Shown piece by piece: positions 52,601 to 60,933 of a DNA stretch of 64,000 nucleotides (position 1 is its first letter; each line of letters begins with the position of its first letter). The stretch comes from Ectopseudomonas khazarica (GTDB lineage Bacteria > Pseudomonadota > Gammaproteobacteria > Pseudomonadales > Pseudomonadaceae). The stretch is from the NCBI RefSeq assembly GCF_004521985.1, contig NZ_SBHZ01000022.1, forward strand, positions 1 to 64,000. Reading direction: 5' to 3'. The position numbers and the translations under genes were made by a program. The notes under the pieces were generated by a model. The model did not search any database. It was not told the origin of the DNA and saw nothing but the letters and a program-made list of their open reading frames with translations.

Positions 52601-54520
52601 GTGGCGGCGCCGCTGGTCGCCGAACTGTCAATGCCGCGCTTCCTCGCCGGCGGCGACGAAACCACGCTGGCGCTGGACCTGACCAACCTCTCCGGCAGCG
52701 AGCAGAAGCTCGACGTGCAACTGGGCGTGGAAGGTCAGCTGCGTCTGCTCGGCAAGGGCGAGTCGCCGATCAACCTCAAGGACGGTGAACGCACCACGCT
52801 GCGCATCCCGGTACGGGCCGAAGGTGGCCTGGGCCAGGGGCGCATCCATGTCGAGGTGCAGGGCCTGGCGTTGCCGAACGAGGCACTGGGTGATTTCACC
52901 CGCGAGTGGACGCTGGGCATTCGTCCGGCCTACCCGGCGCAGCTGCAGCACTTCCGTGCCGTGCTGGGCGAGGGCGAGCCGTGGAGCATGCCGGCTGGCA
53001 CCCTGAACCAGTTCGAACCGGCCGGTCTGGAGGCGGTGCTGGCGCTGTCGAGCCGGCCGCCGCTGAACCTCGGCGAGCAGATCCGCGCACTCAAGGCCTA
53101 TCCCTACGGCTGCCTGGAGCAGACCACCAGTGGCCTGTACCCCTCGTTGTACGCCGATGCCGCCAGCCTCAAGCGACTTGGCCTGGAAGGCGAGCCCGAC
53201 GAGCAGCGGCGCAAGAGCATCGAGCTGGGTATCGAACGCCTGCTCGGCATGCAGCGCCACAGCGGTGGTTTCGGCCTGTGGAGTGCCGAGAGCGAGGAAG
53301 AGTACTGGTTGACCGCCTACGTCACCGACTTCCTCCTGCGCGCCCGCGAGCAGGGCTTCGGCGTGCCGGCCGAGGCGCTGAAGAAAGCCAACGATCGCCT
53401 GCTGCGCTACCTGCAGCAGAGCAGCCTGATCGAGGCCAGCTACAGCCAGGACTTCGCGCACACCCGTTTCGCCGTGCAGGCCTATGCCGGCTACGTGTTG
53501 GCGCGCAGCCAGCAGGCCCCGCTGGGGGCCCTGCGCAGCCTGTTCGACCGGCGCAACGACGCCCGTTCCGGTCTGCCGCTGGTGCAACTGGCGGCGGCGC
53601 TGAAGCTGATGGGCGATGGCCCGCGCGCGGGTCAGGCTCTGGCTGCCGGGCTGAGCCGCAAGCGTGATGGCGAGCGCTGGATGGCCGACTATGGCAGCCC
53701 GCTGCGTGACCAGGCGCTGATCCTGTCGGTGCTCGAGGAGAACGACCTGGCTGCCGAGCAGAGCGAGCAGCGCCTGTTCGATCTGGCCGATGAACTGGCC
53801 GGCAGGCGCTGGCTGTCGACCCAGGAGCGCAACTCGCTGTTCCTCGCCGGTCGCGGCATTCTCAGCAAGCCGGAGCAGAACTGGCGCGCAGCGCTCGCCA
53901 GCGGTGCCTTCCAGTTCGAACTGAGCGACCAGCAGCCGGGCATCAAGCTGGAACGCGCCGAACTGGCGGAGCCGCTGAGCGTGAGCAACGCCGGCAGCGC
54001 CACGCTGTACCAGCAGCTGACCCTGTCCGGCTACCCGACCCAGGCGCCGCGAGCTGGAGGTGACAACCTGAGCATCGAGCGCGAGTACCTCGGCATGGAT
54101 GGTCGCCCGCTCGACCTGCAGCGCCTGGACAGCGGCGAACTGGTGCTGGTGCACCTGGCCGTGCGCGCCAAGCAGCGCGTGCCCGATGCCCTGGTGGTCG
54201 ACCTGCTGCCCGCCGGCCTGGAGCTGGAAAACCAGAACCTGGCGCAAAGCGCCGCGAGCCTCGACGACGCGGGCAGCAGCGTCAAGGAATGGCGCCGCTC
54301 CATGCAGAACGCCCGCATCAAGCACCAGGAATATCGCGGTGACCGCTACGTGGCCGCCGTGGACGTCGAGGGCTACGGCACCACCCACCTGCTGTACCTG
54401 GCCCGCGCCGTGACCCCCGGCAGCTACCGCGTGCCGCCACCCCAGGTGGAGTCGATGTACCGGCCCAGCTGGCAGGCGCTGGGCAGCTCGCCGGGTACTC
54501 TGGTGGTGCGGGGGCGTTAG
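49622..54520 (+). CDS. Bacterial alpha-2-macroglobulin lipoprotein (YfhM-like)
   Basis: A 1632-residue periplasmic protease trap. The signal ends in a lipobox (LLSAC, Cys near residue 17), so it is lipid-anchored. It contains repeated macroglobulin domains, an A2M-type central part (LYRPGETVLLNGLLRDADG) and a thioester at about residue 1164 (YPYGCLEQTTSGLYPS), followed by the toroid domain (GLWSAESEEEYWLTAYVTDFLLRARE). The CLEQ thioester marks it as the YfhM type able to trap proteases covalently. In many proteobacteria it is paired with pbpC; here pbpC follows after an interposed repeat-bounded unit. The start at 49622 is supported by the lipoprotein signal and a GGAG upstream. Confidence 0.95.
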   Translation: MPNKGLLLALVLSLLSACDSSQPPATVTPAAPAAQQAEAARPAVDREALAKRYAGRELEVVDVSEVQLDGASTLSVTFSIPLDPEQPFAERLHLVDSTSGKVDGAWELTDNLSELRLRHLEPKRKLVLTVDAGLQSINGGKLASEHVSRFQTRDLQASVGFASRGSLLPTRLAEGLPVIALNVDKVNVEFFRIKPDMLPRFLSRWGRASNLDTWEARELLPMADLVYGGRFDLNPARNTRETLLLPIAGLEPFKQPGVYLAVMREAGSYSYSQPATLFSLSDIGLSAHRYQDRLDVFTQALEGGKAQSGVQLELLDGEGALLAEGKTDSAGHAQLPLPAKAQVLLAKQDEQTSLLRLNTPALDLAEFDITGPKAHALQFFVFGPRDLYRPGETVLLNGLLRDADGSPVKAQPISVEVRRPDEQVSRKFVWNADEGGLYQYQLPLAEEAPTGRWQLLLDLGDGSPQLYEFLVEDFLPERMALELKGQEQPYAPSDSAEFAVTGRYLYGAPAAGNRLSGQLYVRPLREAVASLPGYQFGDITEADLSQDQELDEQNLDDEGRAVLRPENRWSDAKSPLRLILQASLQESGGRPITRRLVQPVWPAERLPGVRGLFDGEEVDADSLAEFEILVADAAGNKLAADNLNVRLVRERRDYFWSFSDGEGWRHNYNEKFLTLSDEPLKIAAGGTAKVSFPVEWGPYRVEVVDNQTGLVSNLRFWAGYRWQDNADGGAVRPDQVKLALDKPAYAAGDVAKITVTPPAAGNGYLLVESSEGPLWWQEISVPAEGKTFELPIDKQWARHDLYLSALVVRPGERKAQVTPKRAVGLLHLPLERAPRKLAVSLDAPEKMRPKQPLKVKVSARNADGSIPETVRVLVAAVDVGILNITSYATPDPFANFFGRKAYGADQLDIYGQLIEAQGRVASLAFGGDAGLAAGGKRPDTSVLIVALQSDALKLDAKGEGEVSLDIPDFNGELRLMAQAWTDERFGMAEAKTVVAAPLVAELSMPRFLAGGDETTLALDLTNLSGSEQKLDVQLGVEGQLRLLGKGESPINLKDGERTTLRIPVRAEGGLGQGRIHVEVQGLALPNEALGDFTREWTLGIRPAYPAQLQHFRAVLGEGEPWSMPAGTLNQFEPAGLEAVLALSSRPPLNLGEQIRALKAYPYGCLEQTTSGLYPSLYADAASLKRLGLEGEPDEQRRKSIELGIERLLGMQRHSGGFGLWSAESEEEYWLTAYVTDFLLRAREQGFGVPAEALKKANDRLLRYLQQSSLIEASYSQDFAHTRFAVQAYAGYVLARSQQAPLGALRSLFDRRNDARSGLPLVQLAAALKLMGDGPRAGQALAAGLSRKRDGERWMADYGSPLRDQALILSVLEENDLAAEQSEQRLFDLADELAGRRWLSTQERNSLFLAGRGILSKPEQNWRAALASGAFQFELSDQQPGIKLERAELAEPLSVSNAGSATLYQQLTLSGYPTQAPRAGGDNLSIEREYLGMDGRPLDLQRLDSGELVLVHLAVRAKQRVPDALVVDLLPAGLELENQNLAQSAASLDDAGSSVKEWRRSMQNARIKHQEYRGDRYVAAVDVEGYGTTHLLYLARAVTPGSYRVPPPQVESMYRPSWQALGSSPGTLVVRGR

Positions 54521-54526
54521 AAGCGG

Positions 54527-55065
54527 CCCTCTCCCCAACCCTCTCCCATAAATGGGAGAGGGGGACGACCGCATCAGGTTCTACTTGCGCGTCAGACCGC
54601 GCCCTCTCCCGCTTGCGGGAGAGGGCAAGGGTTCAGGGAGGAACCATGACGTTACTCGACAACGCCAAACGCCTGCGTCGCGAGATGACCGATGCCGAGC
54701 AACGGCTCTGGTACTACCTGCGTGGGCATCGTTTCCTCGGTCTGAAGTTCAAACGGCAGAAACCCATTGGTCCTTACATCGTCGATTTCATCTGCACCGA
54801 GCGCTGGCTGGTCATCGAGCTCGATGGTGGGCAGCACCTGCAGCAGGGGGAATACGATCAACAGCGTGAACGTTATCTGCAAAATCGAGGTTATCGTGTG
54901 CTGCGCTTCTGGAATCATCAGCTACTGGCTGAAACAGAGGCCGTACTTGAACAGATTCGTCTTGAAATCGGCGAGCAAGATGGTTCGTGAACGTTGCCGC
55001 GAGGCTTCGCAGAATACTGATCTGCTCCCCTCTCCCATTTATGGGAGAGGGGCTGGGGGAGAGGG
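54527..55065. mobile_element. Repeat-bounded unit carrying a DUF559 gene
   Basis: Near-identical inverted ends (54527-54565 and 55025-55065) are built from CCCTCTCCCC, a spacer of about four bases and the palindrome CTCTCCCATAAATGGGAGAG. Inside lie a further CCCTCTCCC-GCTTGC-GGGAGAGGG palindrome (54599-54626) and one gene (54646-54990). The unit starts six bases after the alpha-2-macroglobulin stop and ends six bases before the pbpC ATG. No clear target-site duplication is seen. Mobility is inferred from the termini, the location between a normally linked pair, and a gene-less relative at 16015-16145. Confidence 0.6.
54646..54990 (+). CDS. DUF559 (Vsr/restriction-endonuclease-like) protein
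   Basis: A 114-residue protein of the DUF559 family, which has the PD-(D/E)XK-type fold related to Vsr endonucleases. Family blocks: NAKRLRREMTDAEQRLWYYLRGHRFLGLKFKRQKPIGPYIVDFICTERWLVIELDGGQHLQQGEYDQQRERYLQNRGYRVLRFWNHQLL. Candidate catalytic residues are the Asp in YIVDF and the Glu/Asp in VIELDGGQH. A strong AGGGAGGA precedes the ATG. It is the only gene in the repeat-bounded unit. Enzymatic activity has not been inferred beyond the fold. Confidence 0.9.
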   Translation: MTLLDNAKRLRREMTDAEQRLWYYLRGHRFLGLKFKRQKPIGPYIVDFICTERWLVIELDGGQHLQQGEYDQQRERYLQNRGYRVLRFWNHQLLAETEAVLEQIRLEIGEQDGS

Positions 55066-55071
55066 TTGTGC

Positions 55072-57393
55072 ATGCACCGCCTAGTCCGTCGCTGGCTCCT
55101 GATTTTTCTGCTGCCCCTGGCCCTGCTCTGGCTCGCCGACCAGTTGTTCCCGCTGCCCTTGCCCGAGGACGATCTGGCCCGTGTGGTGCTGGCCGAGGAT
55201 GGCACGCCGCTGTGGCGCTTCGCTGACCATGACGGCGTGTGGCGCTACCCGGTGACGCCGGACGAGGTCTCACCCTACTACCTGGAGGCCTTGCTGACCT
55301 ACGAGGACCGCTGGTTTCGCCAGCACCCCGGGGTGAATCCGCTGGCGCTGGCACGGGCGGCCTGGCAGAACCTGACGGGTGGGCGCGTGGTGTCCGGCGG
55401 CAGCACGCTGTCGATGCAGGTCGCGCGTCTGCTCGACCCGCACAGTCGCGATCTGCCCGGCAAGTTCAAGCAGCTGTGGCGTACCGCACAGCTGGAGTGG
55501 CACCTGTCCAAGGACGAGATCCTCGCCCTTTACCTGAACCGGGCGCCGTTCGGCGGCACCTTGCAGGGGGTGGCGGCGGCGAGCTGGAGTTACCTGGGCA
55601 AGCCGCCGAGCCAGCTGACCCGCGCCGAGGCGGCCCTGCTCGCGGTACTGCCGCAGGCGCCCAGCCGGCTGCGCCCGGACCGCCATCCGCAGCGCGCCCA
55701 GGCCGCACGTGACAAGGTGCTGCGCCGCCTGGGCGAGTTCCAGGTGTGGCCACAGGCGCAGGTGGACGAGGCGCTGGAGGAGCCGGTGTTCCTGGCCCCG
55801 CGCCGCGAGCCGAGCCTGGCGCCGCTGCTGGCCAGGCGCCTGAATCGCGCCGGCAGCCCGCCGCTGATCCGCACCACGCTCGACGCCGGCCTACAGCTGC
55901 GCCTGGAAGACCTGCTGCTGGGCTGGCGCGCGCGTCTGCCCGAGCGCACCTCGGCGGCGATCCTGGTGGTCGAGCATCCGAGCATGGCCGTGCGTGCCTA
56001 CCTGGGTTCGGTGGACATCGGCGATACCGCGCGCTTCGGTCATGTCGACATGGTTCGAGCGCTGCGTTCGCCCGGCTCGACGCTGAAACCCTTCCTCTAT
56101 GGCATGGCGCTGGATGCGGGGCTGATCCATTCCGAGTCGCTGTTGCAGGACGTGCCGCGCCATTACGGCGACTACCGTCCCGGCAACTTCGCTGCGGGCT
56201 TCATCGGCCCGGTGTCGGCCAGCGAGGCGCTGGCCACGTCGCTCAACCTGCCTGCCGTGCAACTGCTCGAAGCCTATGGGCCGAAGCGTTTTGCCGGCGA
56301 GCTGCGCGGTGCTGGCGTGCCGATCCGCCTGCCGCCGCTGGCCGAGCCGAACCTGGCGCTGATTCTCGGCGGTGGTGGGGCGCGACTGGAGTCCCTGGTG
56401 GCCGGCTACAGCGCCTTCGCCCGCGGCGGTATGGCCGCCAAACCGCGTTTGCAGCCCGGCGATGTGCTGCGTGAGCGACGCCTGCTGTCCCCGGGGGCGG
56501 CCTGGATCATCCGCCGTATTCTCAGCGGCCAGGCCCGTCCCGACCGCGACCCGCGTGCCTACCTGGCGCAGCGCCCGACGCTGGCCTGGAAGACCGGCAC
56601 CAGCTACGGTTTTCGCGATGCCTGGGCCATCGGCGTCGGTCCGCGTCACCTGATCGGTGTGTGGATCGGTCGTCCCGACGGTACGCCGGTGCCCGGCCAG
56701 TTCGGCCTGGCCTCTGCCGCGCCGCTGCTGCTGCAGGTGCATGATCTGCTGGTCAACCGTGACAGCCAGCGCGGCATCGCCGTGCCGCCCGATCCGCAGC
56801 CGGCCGAGGTCGGTGTCGCCGCCGTCTGCTGGCCACTGGGGCAGCCGATGAGCAAGGACGATCCCAACTGCCGGCGCCTGCGTTTCGCCTGGACGCTGGA
56901 GGGCACCACGCCACCGACCCTGCTGGCGGCCGATCAGCCGCTGGGCAGCGGCCTGCGCGAGCGCTACTGGGTCAACGCCCAGGGCCAGCGCGTCGGCCCC
57001 GGTTGTGCGGGGGCCGAGGCGCGGGAACTGGACCTGTGGCCGGCGCCGCTGGAGCCCTGGTTGCCACGCCGCGAACGGCGCAGTGCGCGGTTGCCGGGCG
57101 TGGATGCCGATTGCCCGCCGCCGCCGCGCAACCAGGCGGCGCCGCTGTCCATCGTCGGTGTGCGCGACGGTGACCGCCTGCGCAGGCCGCAGGGCAACCA
57201 TGAACCACTGCGCCTGAGCCTCTCGGCCCTGGGCGGCAGTGGTCGACGCTGGTGGTTCCTCGACGGTCGACCGCTTGGTGACAGCGCGATGGACGCGACC
57301 TTCAGCCAGGTCTTCGACAGCGGTCGGCATCAGCTCAGCGTGCTCGACGACGGTGGCCAGACCGCTCGTCTGGAATTCAGCGTCGCCCCCTGA
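55072..57393 (+). CDS. pbpC: Penicillin-binding protein 1C
   Basis: A 773-residue bifunctional peptidoglycan synthase. An N-terminal membrane anchor (WLLIFLLPLALLWLADQLF) precedes the GT51 glycosyltransferase (active-site block TYEDRWFRQHPGVNPLALARAAWQNLTGGRVVSGGSTLSMQVARLL, Glu78) and the transpeptidase domain: S336-T-L-K in RSPGSTLKPF, SLN in ATSLNLPAV, and K507-T-G in WKTGTSYGFRDAW. A C-terminal beta domain (PBP1C type) ends the protein. The Shine-Dalgarno lies in the end of the upstream repeat (GGGGGAGAGGG). It works with the alpha-2-macroglobulin in wall repair and defence, by analogy. Confidence 0.96.
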   Translation: MHRLVRRWLLIFLLPLALLWLADQLFPLPLPEDDLARVVLAEDGTPLWRFADHDGVWRYPVTPDEVSPYYLEALLTYEDRWFRQHPGVNPLALARAAWQNLTGGRVVSGGSTLSMQVARLLDPHSRDLPGKFKQLWRTAQLEWHLSKDEILALYLNRAPFGGTLQGVAAASWSYLGKPPSQLTRAEAALLAVLPQAPSRLRPDRHPQRAQAARDKVLRRLGEFQVWPQAQVDEALEEPVFLAPRREPSLAPLLARRLNRAGSPPLIRTTLDAGLQLRLEDLLLGWRARLPERTSAAILVVEHPSMAVRAYLGSVDIGDTARFGHVDMVRALRSPGSTLKPFLYGMALDAGLIHSESLLQDVPRHYGDYRPGNFAAGFIGPVSASEALATSLNLPAVQLLEAYGPKRFAGELRGAGVPIRLPPLAEPNLALILGGGGARLESLVAGYSAFARGGMAAKPRLQPGDVLRERRLLSPGAAWIIRRILSGQARPDRDPRAYLAQRPTLAWKTGTSYGFRDAWAIGVGPRHLIGVWIGRPDGTPVPGQFGLASAAPLLLQVHDLLVNRDSQRGIAVPPDPQPAEVGVAAVCWPLGQPMSKDDPNCRRLRFAWTLEGTTPPTLLAADQPLGSGLRERYWVNAQGQRVGPGCAGAEARELDLWPAPLEPWLPRRERRSARLPGVDADCPPPPRNQAAPLSIVGVRDGDRLRRPQGNHEPLRLSLSALGGSGRRWWFLDGRPLGDSAMDATFSQVFDSGRHQLSVLDDGGQTARLEFSVAP

Positions 57394-57585
57394 GTGCGCC
57401 CCGCGCCGCGCAGGCAGGCGCCGGCCGCTCTGCGTGGGCGCCTGGCCGAGCGCCGCGGACGGCGCGAGTAAAGTCCGGGCCGGCGCCGCCGATAGGACAT
57501 CTATCGGTCACTGATTTGCAATATGTGTACAATTTTGTATCCAATTGCTCGGTCGAGCTCAGAACCACCTCCGGGAGAACCCTCC

Positions 57586-59517
57586 ATGCGTCTCTGGCAA
57601 CGCAGTATCCAGTGGCAGTTGATCCTCAGCATGGGCGCCGCTCTGCTGGCCAGCATCCTGATCGTCGTCGGCATCTACTCGGCGGTGGTCAATCGCCTGA
57701 CCGAGCGCTACCTGATCGAAGAGGCGCTGCCCGCACGGGTTCTGGCGATACGCAACGACCTGGAGCGGGTGCTGACCGCGCCGATCACCGCCAATGCCTC
57801 GATCGCCGAGAACAGCCTGGTGCAGGACTGGCTGGCCGCCGGCGAGGACGCGACCCGGCGCGACGAGTTCGCCCGCTACCTCGAGGGTGTGCGCGCTCAG
57901 CAGAACGCCATGACCACTTCCATCGTCGCCCTCGCCAGCGGCAACTACACCACCGGTGAAGGGCTGATGCGCACCCTCGACCGCAGCCAGACGGAGAACC
58001 AGTGGTTCTATCGCCTGGTCGACAGCGACCGCGACCGGGCGCTGGAGATCGACATCGACAAGACCACGCGCCTGCCCACGCTGTTCATCAACCAGCGCAT
58101 CAAGCAGGGCGGCAAGACCCTGGGCGTCTCTGGGCTCGGCTACAGCCTGGCGGACATGTCGAAGATGATCAGCGAGTTCCACTTCGGCGAGCGTGGCCAG
58201 GTGTTCCTCGTCGACGGCCAGGGCAGCGTCAAGGTGCATCCGCGCTCGGAGCTGAGCGGCAGCGGCAAGCTGAGCGAACTCTTCGGTGCCGACGCCGCTC
58301 GCCAGGTCCTGGCCGGCGACAGCCACGCGGTACGTTTCGAGCGTGATGGCGAGACCTTTCTCGCGGTGGCGCAGAAGTTCGCCAGCATCGACTGGCTGCT
58401 GGTCAGCGAGGTGCCGGAGGCGGAAGTCTATGCCGAGGCGCGGCAGGCACTGTGGGTGACCAGCCTGATCGGCGTCGCCGTGGCGCTGCTGTTCCTCGGC
58501 CTGGTGGTGCTGCTGGCGCGTGGGCTGGTGCGGCCGATTCGTCAGGTGACTCAGGCGCTGGTGGAAATCGGCGGTGGCGGTGGTGACCTGACCCGTCGTC
58601 TCGATGAGTCGAGGGCCGATGAGCTGGGTGATCTGGCGCGCGGCTTCAACCGTTTTCTCGCCAGCCAGCGCGACCTGATCGGTGACGTGCTGGCGACCAG
58701 CGAGCGCCTGCGCACGGCGGTCGGCCAGGTGACGCGGGTGGTGGAGAACACGGCCGGGCGCGCCGGCCAGCAGCAGGAAATGACCGACATGGTGGCCACC
58801 GCCGTGCATGAGATGGGCCTCACCGTGCAGGAGATCGCGCGCAACGCCAGCAGCGCCGCGCAGTCCTCGCATGCCGCGCGTGACGAGGCGCAGGGTGCGC
58901 GCCAGGTGGTCGGGCAGTCCATCGCCCATATCGAGCGGATGTCGGCGGACATTGGCAGCGCTGCCGAGGCGGTCACGGAACTGGCCGACCAGGTGGCTTC
59001 CATCGATCAGGTGCTGGCGGTGATCCGCGGGATTTCCGAGCAGACCAACCTGCTCGCGCTCAACGCCGCCATCGAGGCCGCACGCGCTGGCGAGATGGGC
59101 CGTGGCTTCGCGGTGGTCGCCGATGAAGTGCGTACCCTGGCCAGCCGCACCCAGGCCTCGACCGATGAAATCCAGCAGATGATCCAGCGCCTCAAACAGG
59201 GCGCCGAGACGGCGGTCAGCTCCATGCATGCGGGACAGGCGGCGACCAGCACCGGCGTCGAGTCCAGCCAGCGCACCGGCCAGTCGCTGGGGGCGATCAC
59301 CGAACAGGTCGAGCGCATCAGCGACATGAACACCCAGGTGGCGGCCGCGACCGAGGAGCAGAGCTCGGTGACCGAGGAGATCAACCGCAACGTGCAGGGC
59401 ATCGCCGACCTGGCGCATGCCACCGCCGGTGAAGTCCGTGCCTGTCGCGAGGATTGTCAGACCCTCAGCCGCCTGGCCGACGACCTGACGGGGCAGATGG
59501 GCAAGTTCAGGCTCTGA
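57586..59517 (+). CDS. Methyl-accepting chemotaxis protein with dCache sensor
   Basis: A 643-residue chemoreceptor. Helix 1 is at 11-33 (LILSMGAALLASILIVVGIYSAVV); a periplasmic double-Cache sensor spans about 35-285 (with FYRLVDSDRDRALEIDIDKTTRLPTLFINQRI and VFLVDGQGSVKVHPRSELSG); helix 2 is near 302-322 (LWVTSLIGVAVALLFLGLVVLLA); then HAMP and the signalling domain with GISEQTNLLALNAAIEAARAGEMGRGFAVVADEVRTLASRT. The ATG at 57586 has a CGGGAG upstream. The ligand is unknown. Its 3' end overlaps the convergent diguanylate cyclase gene by 11 bp. Confidence 0.93.
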   Translation: MRLWQRSIQWQLILSMGAALLASILIVVGIYSAVVNRLTERYLIEEALPARVLAIRNDLERVLTAPITANASIAENSLVQDWLAAGEDATRRDEFARYLEGVRAQQNAMTTSIVALASGNYTTGEGLMRTLDRSQTENQWFYRLVDSDRDRALEIDIDKTTRLPTLFINQRIKQGGKTLGVSGLGYSLADMSKMISEFHFGERGQVFLVDGQGSVKVHPRSELSGSGKLSELFGADAARQVLAGDSHAVRFERDGETFLAVAQKFASIDWLLVSEVPEAEVYAEARQALWVTSLIGVAVALLFLGLVVLLARGLVRPIRQVTQALVEIGGGGGDLTRRLDESRADELGDLARGFNRFLASQRDLIGDVLATSERLRTAVGQVTRVVENTAGRAGQQQEMTDMVATAVHEMGLTVQEIARNASSAAQSSHAARDEAQGARQVVGQSIAHIERMSADIGSAAEAVTELADQVASIDQVLAVIRGISEQTNLLALNAAIEAARAGEMGRGFAVVADEVRTLASRTQASTDEIQQMIQRLKQGAETAVSSMHAGQAATSTGVESSQRTGQSLGAITEQVERISDMNTQVAAATEEQSSVTEEINRNVQGIADLAHATAGEVRACREDCQTLSRLADDLTGQMGKFRL

Positions 59518-60643
59518 CCGGCTCGGCCGAGACCAGGCGGTTGCGGCCTTCGCGCTTGGCCCGGTACAGCGCGCTGTCGACGCGACGGAAGAAGGCGTCT
59601 GCATCGCTGTCGTGGCGGCTGTTGAAGCAGCCGACGCCGAGGCTGGTGGTCAGCACCAGGCGTTGTCCGGGCAGCTCCAGGCCTTCCTCCTCCAGCTTGC
59701 GCCGGAAGTGCTCCGCCAGGTCCCAGGCCTGTGCCAGGCTCGTACCCGGCAGCAGCACGCCGAACTCCTCGCCACCCAGACGCAGCAGGGCATCGGCATC
59801 GCGTCGGAAGACCCGGCGCATGCGTTCGGCGAAGGCAGTCAGGCAGGCATCGCCACTGGCATGGCCGTGTTCGTCGTTGACCTGCTTGAAGAAGTCGATG
59901 TCCAGCAACACCAGCGACAGCGGTTCGCCCTGGCGTATGGCATTGGCCACCAGGCTGGGGAACAGATTGTTGAACTGATAGCGGTTGCCCAGTTGCGTCA
60001 GGCTGTCGGTACGGCTGAGCAGGTCGAGCTGGCGCTGCTGATCCAGGAGTTTCAGTTCCAGCTCCAGCGTGGCGCGGTACTCACGGTGATTGCGCCCCAG
60101 CACCAGGACCAGATAGCCCAGGTAGAAGAGCAGGGTGATCAGCACGGCGTGGCGCTCGTCCCAGTTCGACGCCATCACGGCGAGCCCTGGCAGGTAGAGC
60201 AGGATCAGCGCCAGCAGGGCACGTCTGTAGCGCATGGCGAAGTTGAAGGTCATCGCTGTGCTGAAGGCCACGGTGGCGAGCGTGGCGATCAGTTCCGAGC
60301 CGTCGTAGGCGTCGCTGTAGAGCGCCAGGGCGTGCGCCTGGCCCCAGCAGAACGCCGTCAGCAGAATCAGCCCCCAGTGACGATCCAGCCAGTGTTTCAG
60401 CTGCTGCGGATCGTCGATCGCGTTGGGGCGATGCAGCAGCCGGGCGATCAGCAATCCGGCGAACAGGCAGCTGCCCAGCACGCCACTGACGACGACACCT
60501 GCCGGAGAGGCGCTGAATATCCAGGTCAGCAGCCAGGCGAGCAGGTAGAAGAGTCCGCCCACGCGGGTGCGGATGCGCGTGTCGTCCACTTCGCGCCACA
60601 GCGCGAAGGTCGTTGGCTGGCGCGGTACTTCGGCGTCGGTCAT
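59507..60643 (-). CDS. Membrane-bound GGDEF diguanylate cyclase
   Basis: A 378-residue protein with about five N-terminal membrane helices (residues 28-185, e.g. VGGLFYLLAWLLTWIFS and HAVLITLLFYLGYLVLVLG) and a cytoplasmic GGDEF domain. The active site is GGEEF at 290-294, with the feedback RDAD motif five residues before. The ATG at 60643 is followed by a coding-like N-terminus; a longer frame to 60724 is not supported. It should produce cyclic di-GMP in response to an unknown membrane or periplasmic signal. Confidence 0.9.
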   Translation of the reverse strand: MTDAEVPRQPTTFALWREVDDTRIRTRVGGLFYLLAWLLTWIFSASPAGVVVSGVLGSCLFAGLLIARLLHRPNAIDDPQQLKHWLDRHWGLILLTAFCWGQAHALALYSDAYDGSELIATLATVAFSTAMTFNFAMRYRRALLALILLYLPGLAVMASNWDERHAVLITLLFYLGYLVLVLGRNHREYRATLELELKLLDQQRQLDLLSRTDSLTQLGNRYQFNNLFPSLVANAIRQGEPLSLVLLDIDFFKQVNDEHGHASGDACLTAFAERMRRVFRRDADALLRLGGEEFGVLLPGTSLAQAWDLAEHFRRKLEEEGLELPGQRLVLTTSLGVGCFNSRHDSDADAFFRRVDSALYRAKREGRNRLVSAEPVRA

Positions 60644-60933
60644 TTCTCTGCTTGGGCCTCGCTGGAGAGGTCGGTGCCCTCTCCTGGAGTTTTTGTGATC
60701 ACAGAAGCCAGTTCGCCAGAGCATAGCGCTTTTTACGGGGAGATGAGTGTCGAATCGCCACTACTGTGTGCCGCCTGTCGTTGCCGACCCCGGCGGGCAA
60801 TGTCCCGTTACGTTTGCCTGCCCCTGGCGGAAGAACCCGTGGGTGTTCGTCGCAGTCGGAGACTGCACTGCGCACGATTGCAACAAAACGGGCGCAGGCT
60901 GTCGTTCATCCACCTTCATGCGAGCGCTCTGCG

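Noticed and set aside
60644..60933. N-terminal extension of the SdiA-regulated-domain gene or a small gene in this gap
   Set aside because: The open frame from 60766 has an atypical Arg/Ser/Thr-rich composition and would put the membrane anchor deep in the protein.
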